A stretch of 64,000 nucleotides of DNA from Adiantum capillus-veneris (GCA_014529385.2 CM043944.1:91567914-91631913), one strand, 5' to 3'; positions 11,833 through 23,477 are shown, counted from the stretch's first letter. Translations and numbers: made by a program. Notes: generated by a model from the letters alone, not told the origin.

Positions 11833-12111
11833 TGTTGAAGATGATGAAACAAGAAACAGAAGGAAGACAGCAACTCAGAGTAGGAAGAAGATGGAGAAGG
11901 AGAAGACACAGAGCTTGTGTATGAGATCTCTGTAGTCTCTCTCTCTCTGTATTGGAATAATAGTGTTTTCAAACTCAGAGCAACAAAGCTTATATGAAAC
12001 CCTAAGAGATAAGGTGTGCTTTCACACCGGATGTCCAGGGGGAAAAACCCAGTGGGAGAAAAGTGCCCCTGGTGAAGCGCCTATACACACTAACACTACT
12101 ACATGTCTACA
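11833..12111 (-). repeat. Copia-1 5' LTR
   Basis: 279 bp, TG...CA, followed by TSD CATAG at 12112-12116. Confidence 0.95.
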
Positions 12112-12117
12112 CATAGG

Positions 12118-12143
12118 CCATCGACCCAAGCAACAGTGCCAAA
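12118..12143 (-). promoter_or_regulatory. R1 primer-binding-like site
   Basis: Minus strand TTTGGCACTGTTGCTTGGG immediately follows the R1 LTR end (CCCAACA). It resembles the plant gypsy PBS TGGCGCCGTTGCC (tRNA-Asp) with several changes. Confidence 0.65.
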
Positions 12144-12145
12144 TG

Positions 12146-12180
<35 letters not shown>

Positions 12181-13070
12181 CATCGTTGCATAGCTCCAAT
12201 GAACAACAAAATTATCAATCTGGAGGGATGAGCTACCTGGCTAGAGCATAGAAACACTTACACGATTAGTAAGCTAATCATGGAAACACGGATGGTGACT
12301 CTATGAGGTGAGCTTCTCAGTCTATGGAGGAGCTAAGCCACAATGATGGGAAATCTCCACATCCACTTCCCTTCACCTCCAATCAACCCAATCACACACA
12401 CTAACAATTGCAAGACACACACAACACTAATCTTATCATGCAACACACTAATCATGAGCACACACACATAGATCTATCGAGTACCACACTCCAATCAAAT
12501 CTACATGCATGCACAAAAAAAAGAGGGAAAGCACACAAGATTAGACAGTGATTAACCACTAATTAGTTGCGATCTAGCTAATCTAAGAGTCATTAGCAAT
12601 CATAAGAATCATGAGAGAGACATAGTGAAAGAGAGTTAATCATTGATTAGTGTTAATCAAGTCACATGATCAAGGAGAAGCTCAAGTACTCCATAGCCAC
12701 ACACCTCAAGAGATCTCACCAAAGAGTCTCTCAATAAATGAGCTTGAGAACCCTAATTTCTTTTATACACTGCCTTATATACCTAGGGTAAAAATATGCA
12801 ATGTCCGGGCACCCAAGGCAAAGCTTTAGGGCTCCACCACTTACTGAATCTAGTACCTAGACACACTAACTGACCTGTCCTTTATAAATTGGAACTCCCA
12901 TTGAGCCTATAACACATTAAAAATATTAATAAATCGGGAATTTACAATACGACCATTTCAAGAAAATGTGTAACTCCAATCTTCACTGCTTCTTTATGTT
13001 GATCTTCAGTGTGCATTTGTATGTCTTGGTCTTTAACAGCTTTTGTTAACTGACGTTGACTCAATGAACA
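12144..13070 (-). repeat. R1-family LTR, minus orientation
   Basis: 927 bp. In minus sense it starts TGTTCATTGAG and ends CCCCAACA. A TATA box (GGTATATAAGG) is at 12773-12783 on the minus strand. A run of 31 G (12148-12178, plus strand) adjoins its terminus. The same LTR recurs at 18377-19456 in the opposite orientation. The PBS-like site on its left side makes this a 5' LTR of a minus-strand element. Confidence 0.85.
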
Positions 13071-13284
13071 TGGCTCCATGTAAATCCGATCCTCAACTAT
13101 TGTCAATTGTTCTATTTCTCTCTCTTTTCAAGTATTGTCAATGCCAAATAAGCTAGGTGTAAATTGCTATGTTGCTTTCTCAATTAAGTACTCTCTCTAT
13201 GCTCATTAGGAACTTGTTCTTAATTAAATGCTCACTTTGTTATCAATTTTCATTACACACATTACTAGTGTATTAAATGTTACA
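13071..13284 (+). repeat. Probable 3' end of the 5' LTR of gypsy E
   Basis: Ends GTTACA just before a tRNA-iMet-like PBS. The rest of this LTR is absent, apparently cut at the R1 LTR boundary (13070). No second copy was found, so the assignment is by position. Confidence 0.45.
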
Positions 13285-13285
13285 T

Positions 13286-13297
13286 TGGTATGAGAGC
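13286..13297 (+). promoter_or_regulatory. Gypsy E primer-binding site, tRNA-iMet type
   Basis: TGGTATGAGAGC, one mismatch from TGGTATCAGAGC, one base after an LTR-like ACA end. Confidence 0.7.
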
Positions 13298-13648
13298 TAT
13301 TGGTTTCTCTTTTCTTGCTCAAGAAGAGAGGTCCTCAAGCTTGCTTCAAATGGCTGGTGTTATTAATTGCAAAAGAGAAATTAGAATAGGTATTTTTCAT
13401 CCTTGAAGCACGCCTACTTTATGCAATTAACGGGGGCACTGTTGAGAGCTATGGTCTTAATAATGAAGTCCTACGGGGCTTGTTTATGGCTTAACCATTA
13501 TTGAGCTATTAGAAGCTTGACAGGAACCGGTGCTCTCTTGGCTCTATTGAACCCTCTCTTCTATTACTTGCAATTTATAATATTAGAGCTAAGGGTATAG
13601 ATGCTTGAGTGATTATCTTTGAAGGTAAATAGGAGTAGCAACTAGGGC

Positions 13649-15311
13649 ATGAAGTGCCAAAGTACAAGTAAAAGTTTACACCTAAAATTTGCTGGAATGG
13701 ATAACAAAGGAAAAGAGATTGAAATGAATGTTGATAACTTTGGTTTTGATAATGAAAGAGAAACTAATAATACCCCTATACTTGTAAACTATCTTGTTTC
13801 TAGGCTACAACAAGCCCTGGGCAACCCATCCCTGCAAGGTGAAGTGATATAGCAATTGTGCACCCATGTTATTCTCCAAACTCCCCCCCAAGAATAGAGA
13901 GTACCTAGGAAATCTCTTGGTGAGAATTCCAAAGGAGGACTCTCTCCGATATGGGAAGAAGAAGAGGATACATACGAAGGGCTCAAAAATCTACTACTCA
14001 ATGACGCATTTCCTTCCCAAAGGAGAGCTCAAGTTTCAACGGTAGAGCCCCCACCAAAAGAACAAGAAAGAAGTGAGTCTCCTGCCACCTTGGCGGAGAT
14101 GGATCCACAAAGACGGCAGGCAAAACACTCTCCAAGACCCCTTAAATGGAGAAGACCATTGCATACTTCTACACCATAATTCAAAGAGGGACGAGAAAAA
14201 ACAAGAGAAGAAAAAGGCGAGAAAGATGTCACCCTCTTCTCCATCTTCTTCATCCTCTTCCTCTTCTGAAGAAAGCGATGGTGCTGACAAGGAGGAACAA
14301 GGGAAGAAAAAGGCGAGAAAGAGGTCACCCTCTTCTCCATCCTCCTCATACTCTTCCTCTTCTGAAGAAAGTGATGGTGCATCTCTTGAACCACCTAAAA
14401 AAAGAGGCCATATGAAATACTATGCCGCATATGGAGGAGGTCATCCAAGCTCAAGAAGTTCAAAGAGGGAGGAAATAATGTCTCTTTCCTTACCTATGAT
14501 GGCACTTTTAGTGCTACAGACAAGGTCTTGGCCTATATCCAACAATTCAATGTGGCGTTTGGAGGTGAGGGCTTCACGGAGTCCTCTAATCTACATCATG
14601 TAGCCATTCATTTTCAAAATTCCAACAAGCAATGGTGGTCTAGCCTACGGGCAAACATTGAATCTCCACAAACATGGAAAGCTTTAAGAGCTTCCATCAT
14701 GGAGCAGTTTTTGGCTACCGATGGCAAGACAAAGTACTCACCAAATGGCAAAGCTTGAAGCTCTCTCCCTACAAATCTATCCACAAATATGTAGACAAGT
14801 TTTGGGACTTACATCTCAAATCCACTATCTTAAAAAATATGGATTTTGGAGAACAAAAACAACAATTTTGTGCGGTTTAACTGAGGATATGGCGGAGTAT
14901 GTTAACTCGCAAAGGCCACGCACTATATCTGCGGTCATACACCATACTATGGTGGATTCACAAATCAATTTCCAACAAGGGGCTAAGAGAAATCCTAAGC
15001 CCACGAAAAACAAGGACCGTAACGACCCTAAGGGTAAGGAATATGTCCAAAATTCTCCCAAAGGCAACACCAACAACAACAAATCTAAGGAGAAGGGAGT
15101 TTATAAAGGCAAAAATAAACTCTTTCCTGAAGAGCTAGAGTGTTATCAGAAAGATAACCGCTGTTTCAAGTGTGGGGAGCAAGGGCATGCCTATCATGCT
15201 TGCCCCCACAAGAATACATGTAATGAGCCTCCTAGAGCTACCTTGGTCAAGATTCAAGAAGAGGATGCTCATCACAAGGATCTCCTCTATGCCATGCTCA
15301 GGGAAAGGTAA
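13649..15311 (+). pseudogene. Gypsy E gag
   Basis: Pieces in several frames. An N-terminal piece ends YLVSRLQQALGNPSLQGEV (13649-13852). A Ser/Lys-rich low-complexity region follows, with an in-frame 96-bp tandem duplication (14217-14403). Then comes a retrotransposon gag core: DKVLAYIQQFNVAFGGEGF, HFQNSNKQWWSSL, a frameshift near 14720, and LSPYKSIHKYVDKFWDLHL. It ends with a CCHC knuckle CFKCGEQGHAYHACP (near 15165-15210). The product would be a capsid/nucleocapsid precursor. Broken by at least two frameshifts and stops. Confidence 0.8.
14217..14403 (+). repeat. 96-bp in-frame tandem duplication in E gag
   Basis: GCGAGAAAGA blocks start at 14217 and 14313, each followed by the same Ser-rich, acidic 32-codon segment; the second copy is partial. 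Confidence 0.85.
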
Positions 15312-15625
15312 GAGAACATGATGCTTTTATCCTCTTTGACCCTGGTTCTACTCACAATTTCAAATCCACAGAGTTGGCCACCAAGCTAGGCATCCAAGCC
15401 TATGAGATGGGAGATGTCCTACCTGTCGATGGTGCTTTCAAGAGGCAAGAATCCTCAGTCACTCCCTTAATTGGGAAATTGAGGCTCCATGTCCAAAGTT
15501 ATGTGGACAAGGAGGATTTCTTTATCTCTCCTCTCAAGCACAAGGATGTAATCCTAGGGGCACCATGGTTAAATTCCTTGAATGGAAAATCTACTTTAGG
15601 TTCAGGGAAAAAGATATGTACATAG
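15312..15625 (+). pseudogene. Gypsy E protease
   Basis: FILFDPGSTHNF replaces the usual D-S/T-G active site with D-P-G, and KDVILGAPWLNSL is the closing strand. It overlaps the end of gag. It stops at 15625, before the RT. Confidence 0.8.
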
Positions 15626-15709
15626 ATGCTAAGGAGTTGGGTAGTACCATACCTCTTTTACATAGGCAAGCTTTCAATAAGTCAATAAAGAGTTCTATTT
15701 TATGCGTAC

Positions 15710-17140
15710 ATGATTTTTGTTAAAGATTCTCAAAATGAACCTAATGCTTTACCAAAAAAAATTATAAACAATCAAAAGGAATTAGAGTTATCCAATTTCC
15801 TCAAGGGTTCCAATATGTTTTTATTGACGATATCCCTTGTGAACTACCTCCCAAACGAGGCAATGACAACCATGCAATTGAACTTCTTCCAAGAATTTCA
15901 CCATCTAATAAACCTCCTTATAGAGTTTCCCAAGCTCAACAAGAGGACATTATGCAGCAAGTGCATGAGTTAGCTGAGAAAGACATGGTTAGGCCTAGCT
16001 CATCTCCATTTTGCTCACCCGTGTTATTAGTGCAAAAGAAAGACGACACATATCATATGTGTGTCAATTATAGAGCACTAAACAGGATCACTATCAAAAA
16101 TAGGTTTCCCGTTCCATGGGTAGACGGCCTATTTGATAAGCTACAAGGGTCGACCTACTTCAATAGAATTGACCTAAAAAGTGGCTACCACATCAAATAA
16201 GGATAGTTGATCAAGACATTGTAAAGACCAAATTTCACACTACGTTTGGTCTTTACAAGTACATTGTCATGCCTTTTGGCTTGACCAATGCACCAACCAC
16301 ATTTAAGTGCTTGATGGAGAATCTATTTAGGCCTCGCCGAACCTTTACTGGAGTGTTCTTTGATGATATAATTATCTACTATAATTCACTAGACGAACAC
16401 AAGCAACACCTCTAGGTAATATTTCAAGCTTTATGAGAGAATAAACTTTATATTAATCGAAAGAAAAGTGAGTTTTTCTTACAAGAGATTCAGTATTTGG
16501 GTCACATTATCTCTCAAGATGGCATCATCCAAATGGATCCATGAAATCTAGAGGTAATAAAAGGATGGCCTAATCCAAGGAATCTACATGAACTAAGAAG
16601 CTTTGTAGGTATGTGTGCATACTATAGATGCTTCATAGAAAAATTCTCACAAATCACCGCCCATTACATGACCTAACAAAGAAAAATGTTAGGTATATAT
16701 GGTCCACCAAGGAGAAAAATGCTTTAAAAAATCTTAAATAAAAGCTTATCTCTCAACCTGTGCTTACAGTACCGGATCTCTCAAAGCCATTTGAGTTCCA
16801 ATGTAGTACTTGTGGTGATTGCCTTGGAGCTGTTTTGCTCCAAGAAGGGCACACCATAGCCTATGAAAGTCAAAGGCTTGACCCTATTGACCAATCTCTA
16901 GGCATATATGAGAAGGAACTCTTAGCAGTTCTACATGCTCTAGACTTGTGGAAGTAGTATTATTGGGGACTCCTTTCATTTTGTGGACGGATCATCATAA
17001 GCCTTAAGTACTTCATGAAGCAGACCAAGATCTCCGAAAAACAAATGAGGTGGGAAAATTTCCTTTCGCAATTTCATTTTCATATTTCTCACATTGCTTG
17101 CAAGCATAATCAAGTAGCCAATGCACTCTCAAGATGACCG
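15710..17140 (+). pseudogene. Gypsy E reverse transcriptase and RNase H
   Basis: RT motifs: MVRPSSSPFCSPVLLVQKK, VNYRALNRITIKNRFP, YFNRIDLKSGYH, then after a frameshift at about 16200 VMPFGLTNAPTTFK, and FDDIIIYY as the active-site strand (FxDD form). RNase H: FEFQCSTCGDCLGAVLLQEG, in which the first catalytic Asp position reads Cys, and YEKELLAVLHALDLW. At least six stops, several of them C-to-T compatible (for example HL*VIFQAL, AL*ENK). It cannot yield a product. Confidence 0.85.
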
Positions 17141-17223
17141 AGAGTGAATGCGGTTTCCATAGCAACTCACAATGATCTATCTTCTATGATAGATGAGTAC
17201 CTATTGATCCCAGTTTTAGAGAT

Positions 17224-18096
17224 GTGATTTTAGCCCTTGCACTAGGGAAGAAGGAAGAACCATTTACCCTTATACAAGATGGTTATCTTCTCTATGACAA
17301 TAGACAACGCGTTACTAACTCACTACATGAGAAAGTAGTGTATAAATCTCATGCTCCTCCTTATGCGGGGCATAGAGGGATCCAGTCTACCCTAAAAGGG
17401 ATAGAAACATATTTCTATTTTCTTGCCATGAAAGCAAACATACAAGAGTATGTTTCAAAATGTGTGGTATGCCAAAAGACGAAGTTTGATAGAGGGAAGA
17501 AACCTGGATTGCTTTAACCATTGCCAATCCCTAATTCACCGTGGGAGAGCATATCCATGGATTTTATCTTTGGGTTGCCCAAGTCTATTTATGGAAATAC
17601 AGGAATATAGACGATAGTAGATAGGTTTAGCAAACAAGCACATTTCATACCTATCAAAAAGACTATCAAAGCCCATCAAATGGCAACCCTCTTTATATCA
17701 CAAATCTTCAAGTACCATGGCTTGACAATGTCCATAGTGTCGGATAGAGATCCTAGAATGACCAGTAATTTCTAGGAGGGTCTCTTTGAGAATTTAGCTA
17801 CAAGGCTAAACTTCTCTTTGGCCTATCATCCCCAAACAGATGGCGAAAGTGAAATAGCTCACCAAACAATTCTTGATCTACTAAAAGCTTATGTCACAAA
17901 ATTAGAACAAAGTCCCAATGGGAGAAGTACTTTAACCTTAGTGGAGTATGCTTACAATAACACTGTACATACTTCCATGGGAAAAGCACCCTTTGAGGTG
18001 ATAGAGGGAAGATCAAAAAGTTCCAAGCTACTCAAGGTACATGGAAATTTTTCCACTAGGTTTTTCCCCTTTGGTCATCCATGTATTAGACCCTAA
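17224..18096 (+). pseudogene. Gypsy E integrase, truncated
   Basis: HHCC zinc-binding segment (SHAPPYAGHRG and CVVCQ), the canonical GLLQPLPIP motif with Gln changed to TAA, catalytic Asp in MDFIFGLP, second Asp in VSDRDPRM, Glu in QTDGESE. Further stops (GI*TIVDRFSK, NF*EGLF) look like TGG>TAG. The sequence ends about 30 codons after APFEVIEG, so the C-terminal domain is missing. Confidence 0.85.
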
Positions 18097-18376
18097 TTTA
18101 TAACCTCAACATTCTACTTCCCTTGTACATACTTTTCATAAATAAACAACAGCCTCATCATTATGATATTACAACACGGATAAATACAACATCATCTCTC
18201 ACATCAGCATATTTGGACCAATGAAGATGCTGCAGCAAATTGAACCTCATCAACAAATTCAACGACAAATGAAGACGGTCAGGCCATCAAAAACCAATCA
18301 AAAACCTTCCATAGCCTCCACGGACACTTTTCAACAGTGCCCAAGGACGGGCACTAAAATCGGAAGCTGGGAAAAT
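18097..18376 (+). other. Internal 3' remnant with purine tract before the R1-family LTR
   Basis: Non-coding. Ends GGAAGCTGGGAAAA directly before the LTR start TGTTAAATGAG, a plausible PPT for a plus-strand element of the R1 family. Its body is otherwise missing. Confidence 0.45.
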
Positions 18377-19456
18377 GTTAAATGAGTCAATGTCAATTAA
18401 CAGAATATGCTAAAGACCAAAGACGTACGAATGCACATCGAAGATTAGCATAAAGAAGCAGTGAAGATTGGAGTTACACATTTTCCTAAAATGGTCATGT
18501 ATTGTAAATTCCCGATTTATTTCAAGACATTCTAATATTTTTAATGTGTTACGGGCTCAATGGAGTTCGTCAATTAACAGAATATGCTAAAGACCAAAGA
18601 CGTACGAATGCACATCGAAGATTAGCATAAAGAAGCAGTGAAGATTGGAGTTACACATTTTCCTAAAATGGTCATGTATTGTAAATTCCCGATTTATTTC
18701 AAGACATTCTAATATTTTTAATGTGTTACGGGCTCAATGGGAGTTCTAAGCTGTAAAGATTAGGTCAGCCAGTGTGCCTAGGTAGCAGATTCAGTAAGTG
18801 GTGGAGCCCTAAAGGCCTTGGGCGCCTGGACATTGCATAGTTTTACCCTAGGTATATAAGGTAGTGTGTAAAAGAAATTAGGGTTCTCAAGCTCATTTGT
18901 TGAGAGTACTCTTTGGTGAGAGCTTTTGAGGTGTGTGGCTATGGAGTCCTTGAGCTTCTCCTTTCTCATGTGACTTGATTAACACTAATCAATGCTTAAT
19001 TCTCTTTCACTATGTCTCTCTCATGCTTCTTATGATTGCTAATGATGATTAGATTAGCTAGATTATAAACTAATTAGTGGTTAATCCCTCTCTAATCTTG
19101 TGTGATTGCCCTCTTTTGATTGTGCATGCATGTAGATTTGACTGGAGTGTGGTGCTCAATAGATCTATGTGTGTGTGCTCATGATTAGTGTGCTGCATGA
19201 TAAGATTAGTGTTGTGTGTGTCTTGCAATCGTTAATGTGTGTGATTGGATTGATTGAAGGTGAAGGGAAGTGGATGTGGAGATTGCCCATCATTGTGGCT
19301 TAGCTCCTCCATAGGACTAGACGCCCACCTCATAGGGTCACCATCCATGTTGCCATGATTAGCTCACTAATCGTGTGAGTGTCTCTATGCCCTAGCCGGG
19401 TAGCTCATCCCTCCGGATTGATAATTTTGTTGGTCATTGCAACGATGAAACCCCCC
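18377..19456 (+). repeat. R1-family LTR, plus orientation
   Basis: Reverse-complement match to 12144-13070 over its length. A TATA box (GGTATATAAG) is at 18851-18860. It ends GCAACGATGAAACCCCCC without the final CAACA, so the 3' terminus is altered. Contains a 177-bp tandem duplication. It is either the 3' LTR of a deleted element or a solo LTR. Confidence 0.8.
18392..18746 (+). repeat. 177-bp tandem duplication inside the LTR
   Basis: Copies 18392-18568 and 18569-18746, nearly identical; the second has one extra G. Absent from the LTR at 12144-13070, so it is specific to this copy. Confidence 0.95.
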
Positions 19457-20374
19457 TAATTATCCGGTCCCCCCTCCAAAAGGCTTTGTATTATAGGTTT
19501 TACCCATCAAGGAGACATTTTACAATACAATACTTTGTGTTCCTTCAATAACTTGCTGGTGCAATGAAGATGGAAGCTTCAAGCACTAATCTTACACTTG
19601 AAAAACACAACATCAATTCCCTCACGGTCTCAGACCCAAGACCTCACACACCTTCGAGGATGGTGAGAGCTATCAGGGTATGAGAGTAGATCTAGAGGAA
19701 GAAGAAGTATTCTTACGAGAAAGAAGTATTTCTCCTCACATAATCACTAACACCATATTATTCAATTTGGGAATTTCCCAATTCCCACTTTCAAAATGAG
19801 CTTAAGATTTGATCACATGACGAAGGTTTGAGAGCATGGGTTGAAAGAGCTTTTCAAGTAGTACCTTGTAGAAGGATTTTACTTAAAAAAATAGTTTGAG
19901 ATTTATTCATATGGCCAAATCTTTAGGACATTGGTGATTCCCAAATTGGCTCTAAAGTCTCAAACTCTCTAATATGGTGTTCACTCTTAATAGCTTAGCA
20001 TAGCTTAGTAATTAGCATGGTAGAGGAGATGAGCATGCATTGGAGCTTGGCTCTTGGTTGTATTTGCATCACAAAGCCAAGAGTTGTTGGTGTAGGCCTC
20101 CCTTCTCACAAGCTTGGAGTAGATGATGAGCTTTCCATTAAAGCTTGAGGAGATAGTCTTCTTTACTTCACACATGAGTTTGTGTGAGTGTGTGTGCCAT
20201 AATTCCTTTGCAAAATCAGCCCCCCCTCTCTCTTGGTTGACCCTCTTGCTATTTCGTCTTGCTGGACCCTCATTGGCTCATGCCAAGCTTAGCCACTAAG
20301 AAATAATAGGCAGAAACAAGAGCCTTCTGACAAGTGTCCTCCTCTCCCCTTTAGTGAGAGCTTAGGTAATTAGA

Positions 20375-20610
20375 ATATTTCATTTAAATTTGCATTGGAC
20401 CTTTTAGTCTTGTGGCCAATAGGAATTAAGCAAGACATTGGGTTGCTTTATTCTCATTGGACCCCTTGGTAGACTGTCCAATAGTCTTCTAGAGAACTTA
20501 ATTTTCATTGGTTCTTTTACCAAGTGTTTTTAAATTAATTAGATTAAATTTACACTAGACTAATTCTCATTGGTCCACCTCTTTGGCTATCCAATAGGAT
20601 TTGAATGAGG
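20375..20610. repeat. Degenerate ~60-bp repeat rich in CATTGG / CCAAT
   Basis: Four loosely repeated blocks, each with CATTGG near its left end; three also have CCAATAG about 20-25 bp to the right. Could be a CCAAT-box cluster or chance in AT-rich DNA. Confidence 0.4.
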
Positions 20611-20682
20611 GTTTGAAGGAAACTGGCCTAGGAGCTTGACATGTGTGCACTATGCCCTTTGTGTAAAGGGATCTTAGGAGAG

Positions 20683-20704
20683 AGTGTGTGTGTGTGTGTG
20701 TGTG
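20683..20704. repeat. (GT)n microsatellite
   Basis: About ten GT units. Confidence 0.9.
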
Positions 20705-21493
20705 TTTCTCTCAATTCTTCTCTCTCTTCCCCTACCTTTAGGGCTTGCCTCCTCCTTGATAGTGATGTGGGAAGACTTTTGAGTCTTCCCACAAGCATCC
20801 AAATTTCCTGAAATTTGCCAATGGAATTTTTTATTTGTCTTTTGGGTATCAAGGGTTGAACAAAGACTTGGTCTCAATTTGCATTTAGGGTAAAATAACC
20901 CTCTACAACAATCTGATGTAGTCTGTTTGCAAAATTTTGTCTCCAGACATGCCCTAAGACATTATATGCGTATAATGTCTGCTGTTGAAAATTAGCAATT
21001 TTCTCACACAGATCTCAGCTTGCAGATGTATTCTTTTATGCCAACAACACCCAACCATGTTCAATCAACCACTCATGCTTGTTTATTGCAATTATCTCCC
21101 TAAATTCACTTCTTAAGATTGCAAATGCAAACAACCAAACAAGAAAATCTATTCTATGATAGTCAACTCTAGATCTCAATCACAAGTTCTACTTGTCCTA
21201 CTCCTACACATCCTTTGGGGTTTTTGTATTCATGAGTAGAAAAATGATGTACTGACACACGGACTAGTTTACACTTTCAACACCTCACAAATCACTCACT
21301 TCCTAGCTACACTAACTACAACAAAACTGTCAAACACCGATGACCTGGGCAAGTCGTATGCCCACTCACACCTCTCTACAATCTCCAAAGTCCTACCGTC
21401 GGATTCTACCTAAAGTAAAGAAATAAAATTTTGGAAAATCAAAGAGACTTTTACCTCGTAGAATTGGTCTAAGGTCACCTACCTAGGGCTCTC

Positions 21494-21513
21494 GTCTCCG
21501 GCAGCAGCGCCAA
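21494..21513 (-). promoter_or_regulatory. Element C primer-binding site
   Basis: Minus strand TTGGCGCTGCTGCCGGAGAC directly after the LTR end CCTACA. The next bases (CTAGGTAGGTGACC) match the segment after the PBS of element A, so C is a relative of A. Confidence 0.75.
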
Positions 21514-22146
21514 TGTAGGAAAATACGTCGCGAGCGGACGCTAGCATATCAAGAACAAAACCAACAACTTTATGTTAGCCAAGGATGAAGCATAATCCAT
21601 ATGTGCATGGAAACGAGGAGATGGATGTCAATCACTTACTCGACCTTCCAAGACAATCTCTACTCAAGGAAACCAAAAGGCTAGACGTCCTATGCACTTA
21701 TGAATACAACTCAACCTACAATGCTCATGCTATCCAAAACTAGACCAAATGCATTCAAAAAGTCACAAAACTCATATGAAACACTCTTTTCATCAAGAGG
21801 TCATTACCCTATGGACTCTGAATTGATATCCTACTTAGAACCACCCCACACAACAATTGCATATAAAGACAGGCAGCAAAATGCAGGTCACCACTTTTTG
21901 ATTTGTATGATCCTAATCTGTAGCTCTACTTGCCTTGAATCCATAGGTATACAAAAATCACCAATCGGACACATGGTTTGCAAGAAAACTCACCTGGAAG
22001 CCTATAGCGACTCGCTTCGCGAGACGACATCGAAATCGTGCAAGCTTGGCATTGGATTGAAGCCCTAGCTATTGCTAACGCATTGGTGGTGTCGCTTTTT
22101 CAATGGAGGCTCCGTGGAGTGCGTAGGGAAGAGAAGAAATCACACA

Positions 22147-22152
<6 letters not shown>

Positions 22153-22195
<43 letters not shown>
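22153..22195. repeat. (CT)n microsatellite
   Basis: About 21 CT units inside the C LTR. Confidence 0.95.
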
Positions 22196-22198
<3 letters not shown>

Positions 22199-22326
22199 AA
22201 TAGCGCACAGTAAATGTGAGATTAGATTAATTCAAAAGTTGGCTTAGGGTTACAAAAATTCAAAAATAGCGCACAGTAAATGTGAGATTAGATTAATTCA
22301 AAAGTTGGCTTAGGGTTACAAAAATT
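22195..22326. repeat. 66-bp perfect tandem duplication
   Basis: Copies 22195-22260 and 22261-22326 begin CAAAAATAGCGCACAG and are identical by eye. It lies just upstream of the TATA-like site of the C LTR in minus sense. Confidence 0.95.
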
Positions 22327-22466
22327 GGCTTATATACAATTCCTCCTTTGAGGCTCGTTCCCACAAAGAATATTGGCCGCTTAAATCGTTACAAAATGTC
22401 ATTCCGTTTCTAAGCAATAGTGATACAAAAAGTTGGAAAATCTTATTTTGTGTTCGGCCATCAACA

Positions 22467-22937
22467 CCTTCTTTTCTCTAAATCACTAGAAGCTGAAGCT
22501 TATACAGCTCAAAAGCTCAAACATAGAGATGATGAGGCAATTAACACAACATGCAGATACAACTGGGCAAGTTCACCATAACCAAAAAGATCAAGATTGC
22601 TACCTTCATTCAAAGCAGAAGGAGGTCGCTTAGAAGTTCTTCGTGAGACAAGTCATCAAATATCTAAGGAAGAAACGAAAGTACTAGCTCTCAAGCCCTC
22701 CAAAGGGTGAGAACTCTTAGGTAGCCATTGCAAATGGTTTTGAGAAACAAGCCATGTTTGTCAGCATGCCTTGGCTTCTCCCTCTTGCCTTAGCATCCTT
22801 GACAACTGATTTCACCTTTTTGATATTGTTGCAGGCTCCAACCCTAGGTCACCCTTAGGAAGAGCCTCACGGAGGTACGGAATGACTTGGAAGCGCACAT
22901 ACAAAGGCATTTTTGAAAAAAAAAAAGGGGGCACAGT
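22467..22937. other. No feature seen
   Basis: Mixed-composition DNA without a coding region or clear repeat. Confidence 0.5.
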
Positions 22938-22961
22938 CCCCCCCCCCCCCCCCCCCCCCCC
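22938..22961. repeat. Poly-C run, 24 bp
   Basis: Uninterrupted C. Length may be uncertain in the assembly. Confidence 0.9.
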
Positions 22962-22969
22962 AATTATTC

Positions 22970-23288
22970 ATCCGCATGCACGTGGATAATCCTTTTTTTT
23001 CCAAAATTCTAGTGCTATGAAGGACGACGATATCTTTCAATTTCTTCACATTTTTGCTAAATTTCCAAACAATTTGTGCATGTGGATGATGGGGAGTATA
23101 CCCCTCTTTTTTTTCAAAATTTAATTAGCATTACGAACGACGACAATACCTAGCAGTTTTTTCAATTTTTTGCTAAACTTCCAAACAATTTGCGGACACG
23201 GATGATGTGACCCACTTTTTTTTTTAAATTCCAACTTTGAGGACGACGGCAATATCTTTCATTTTATTCAATTTTTTTGAACAATTTG
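22970..23288. repeat. Degenerate ~116-bp tandem repeat, three units
   Basis: Units end at 23076, 23192 and 23288 with CAATTTG. Each has a GCA(C/T)GTGGAT or CACGGATGATG start, a T-run, a GA(C)GACGRCAATATCT block and TTTCCAAACAATTTG or similar. A further related block with CATCATCCGCGTGCAC lies at 23310-23345. Confidence 0.7.
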
Positions 23289-23477
23289 AGAAAAAATAGA
23301 GGGGGCAGAGCTCCCCCATCATCCGCGTGCACATGGATGATGGGAGGGACTATGCCATTCCTTTTTTGTCCTCATTTTGCATTTCATAACGTCGTTTATT
23401 CCTTTTTTTCTCCTTAGTTTTACGTACATTAGTGCAAAAAATCATGTCTTCAAAACAAAAAAGGGAGAGGTAAGCAA

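Larger units (their letters stand above)
6944..12111 (-). mobile_element. Copia-1: full-length Ty1/copia element with TSD CATAG
   Basis: Two LTRs of 277 and 279 bp (6944-7220 and 11833-12111) start TGTTGAAG and end TCTACA, and differ by about seven substitutions and one 2-bp indel by eye. The 5-bp target duplication CATAG is at 6939-6943 and 12112-12116. PBS, gag, protease, integrase, RT and RNase H follow in the copia order (integrase before RT) on the minus strand, and a PPT precedes the left LTR. Five in-frame stops make it defective. It inserted a few bases from the R1 PBS. Confidence 0.97.
13286..18096 (+). mobile_element. Gypsy E: decayed Ty3/gypsy element
   Basis: Plus-strand order is PBS, gag with CCHC knuckle, protease, RT, RNase H, integrase: the Ty3/gypsy order. 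Many stops and frameshifts. The coding part ends abruptly soon after the integrase core with no chromodomain, and an R1-family LTR follows, so its 3' end looks truncated or replaced. Confidence 0.85.
19457..21493. other. Non-coding region, possible leader of element C
   Basis: No coding region found. It includes a CCAAT/ATTGG-rich degenerate repeat (20375-20610), a GT tract (20683-20704), and on the right the minus-strand region downstream of PBS C. Gag or pol of element C is not visible, so C is truncated or its leader is very long. Confidence 0.4.
21514..22466 (-). repeat. Element C 5' LTR
   Basis: In minus sense starts TGTTGATGGCC and ends TTTTCCTACA, 953 bp, close to the 931 bp of the A LTR and with a similar end (CTCGCGACGTAT versus GTCGCGACGTAT). 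A TATA-like GTATATAAGCC lies near 22329-22339 on the minus strand. The left boundary is set by the PBS; the right boundary is inferred from TG and length. Contains a CT tract and a 66-bp tandem duplication. Confidence 0.65.

Noticed and set aside
21700-22068. 122-codon open frame in the C LTR
   Set aside because: Lies inside an LTR, has no family features, and its length is possible by chance.
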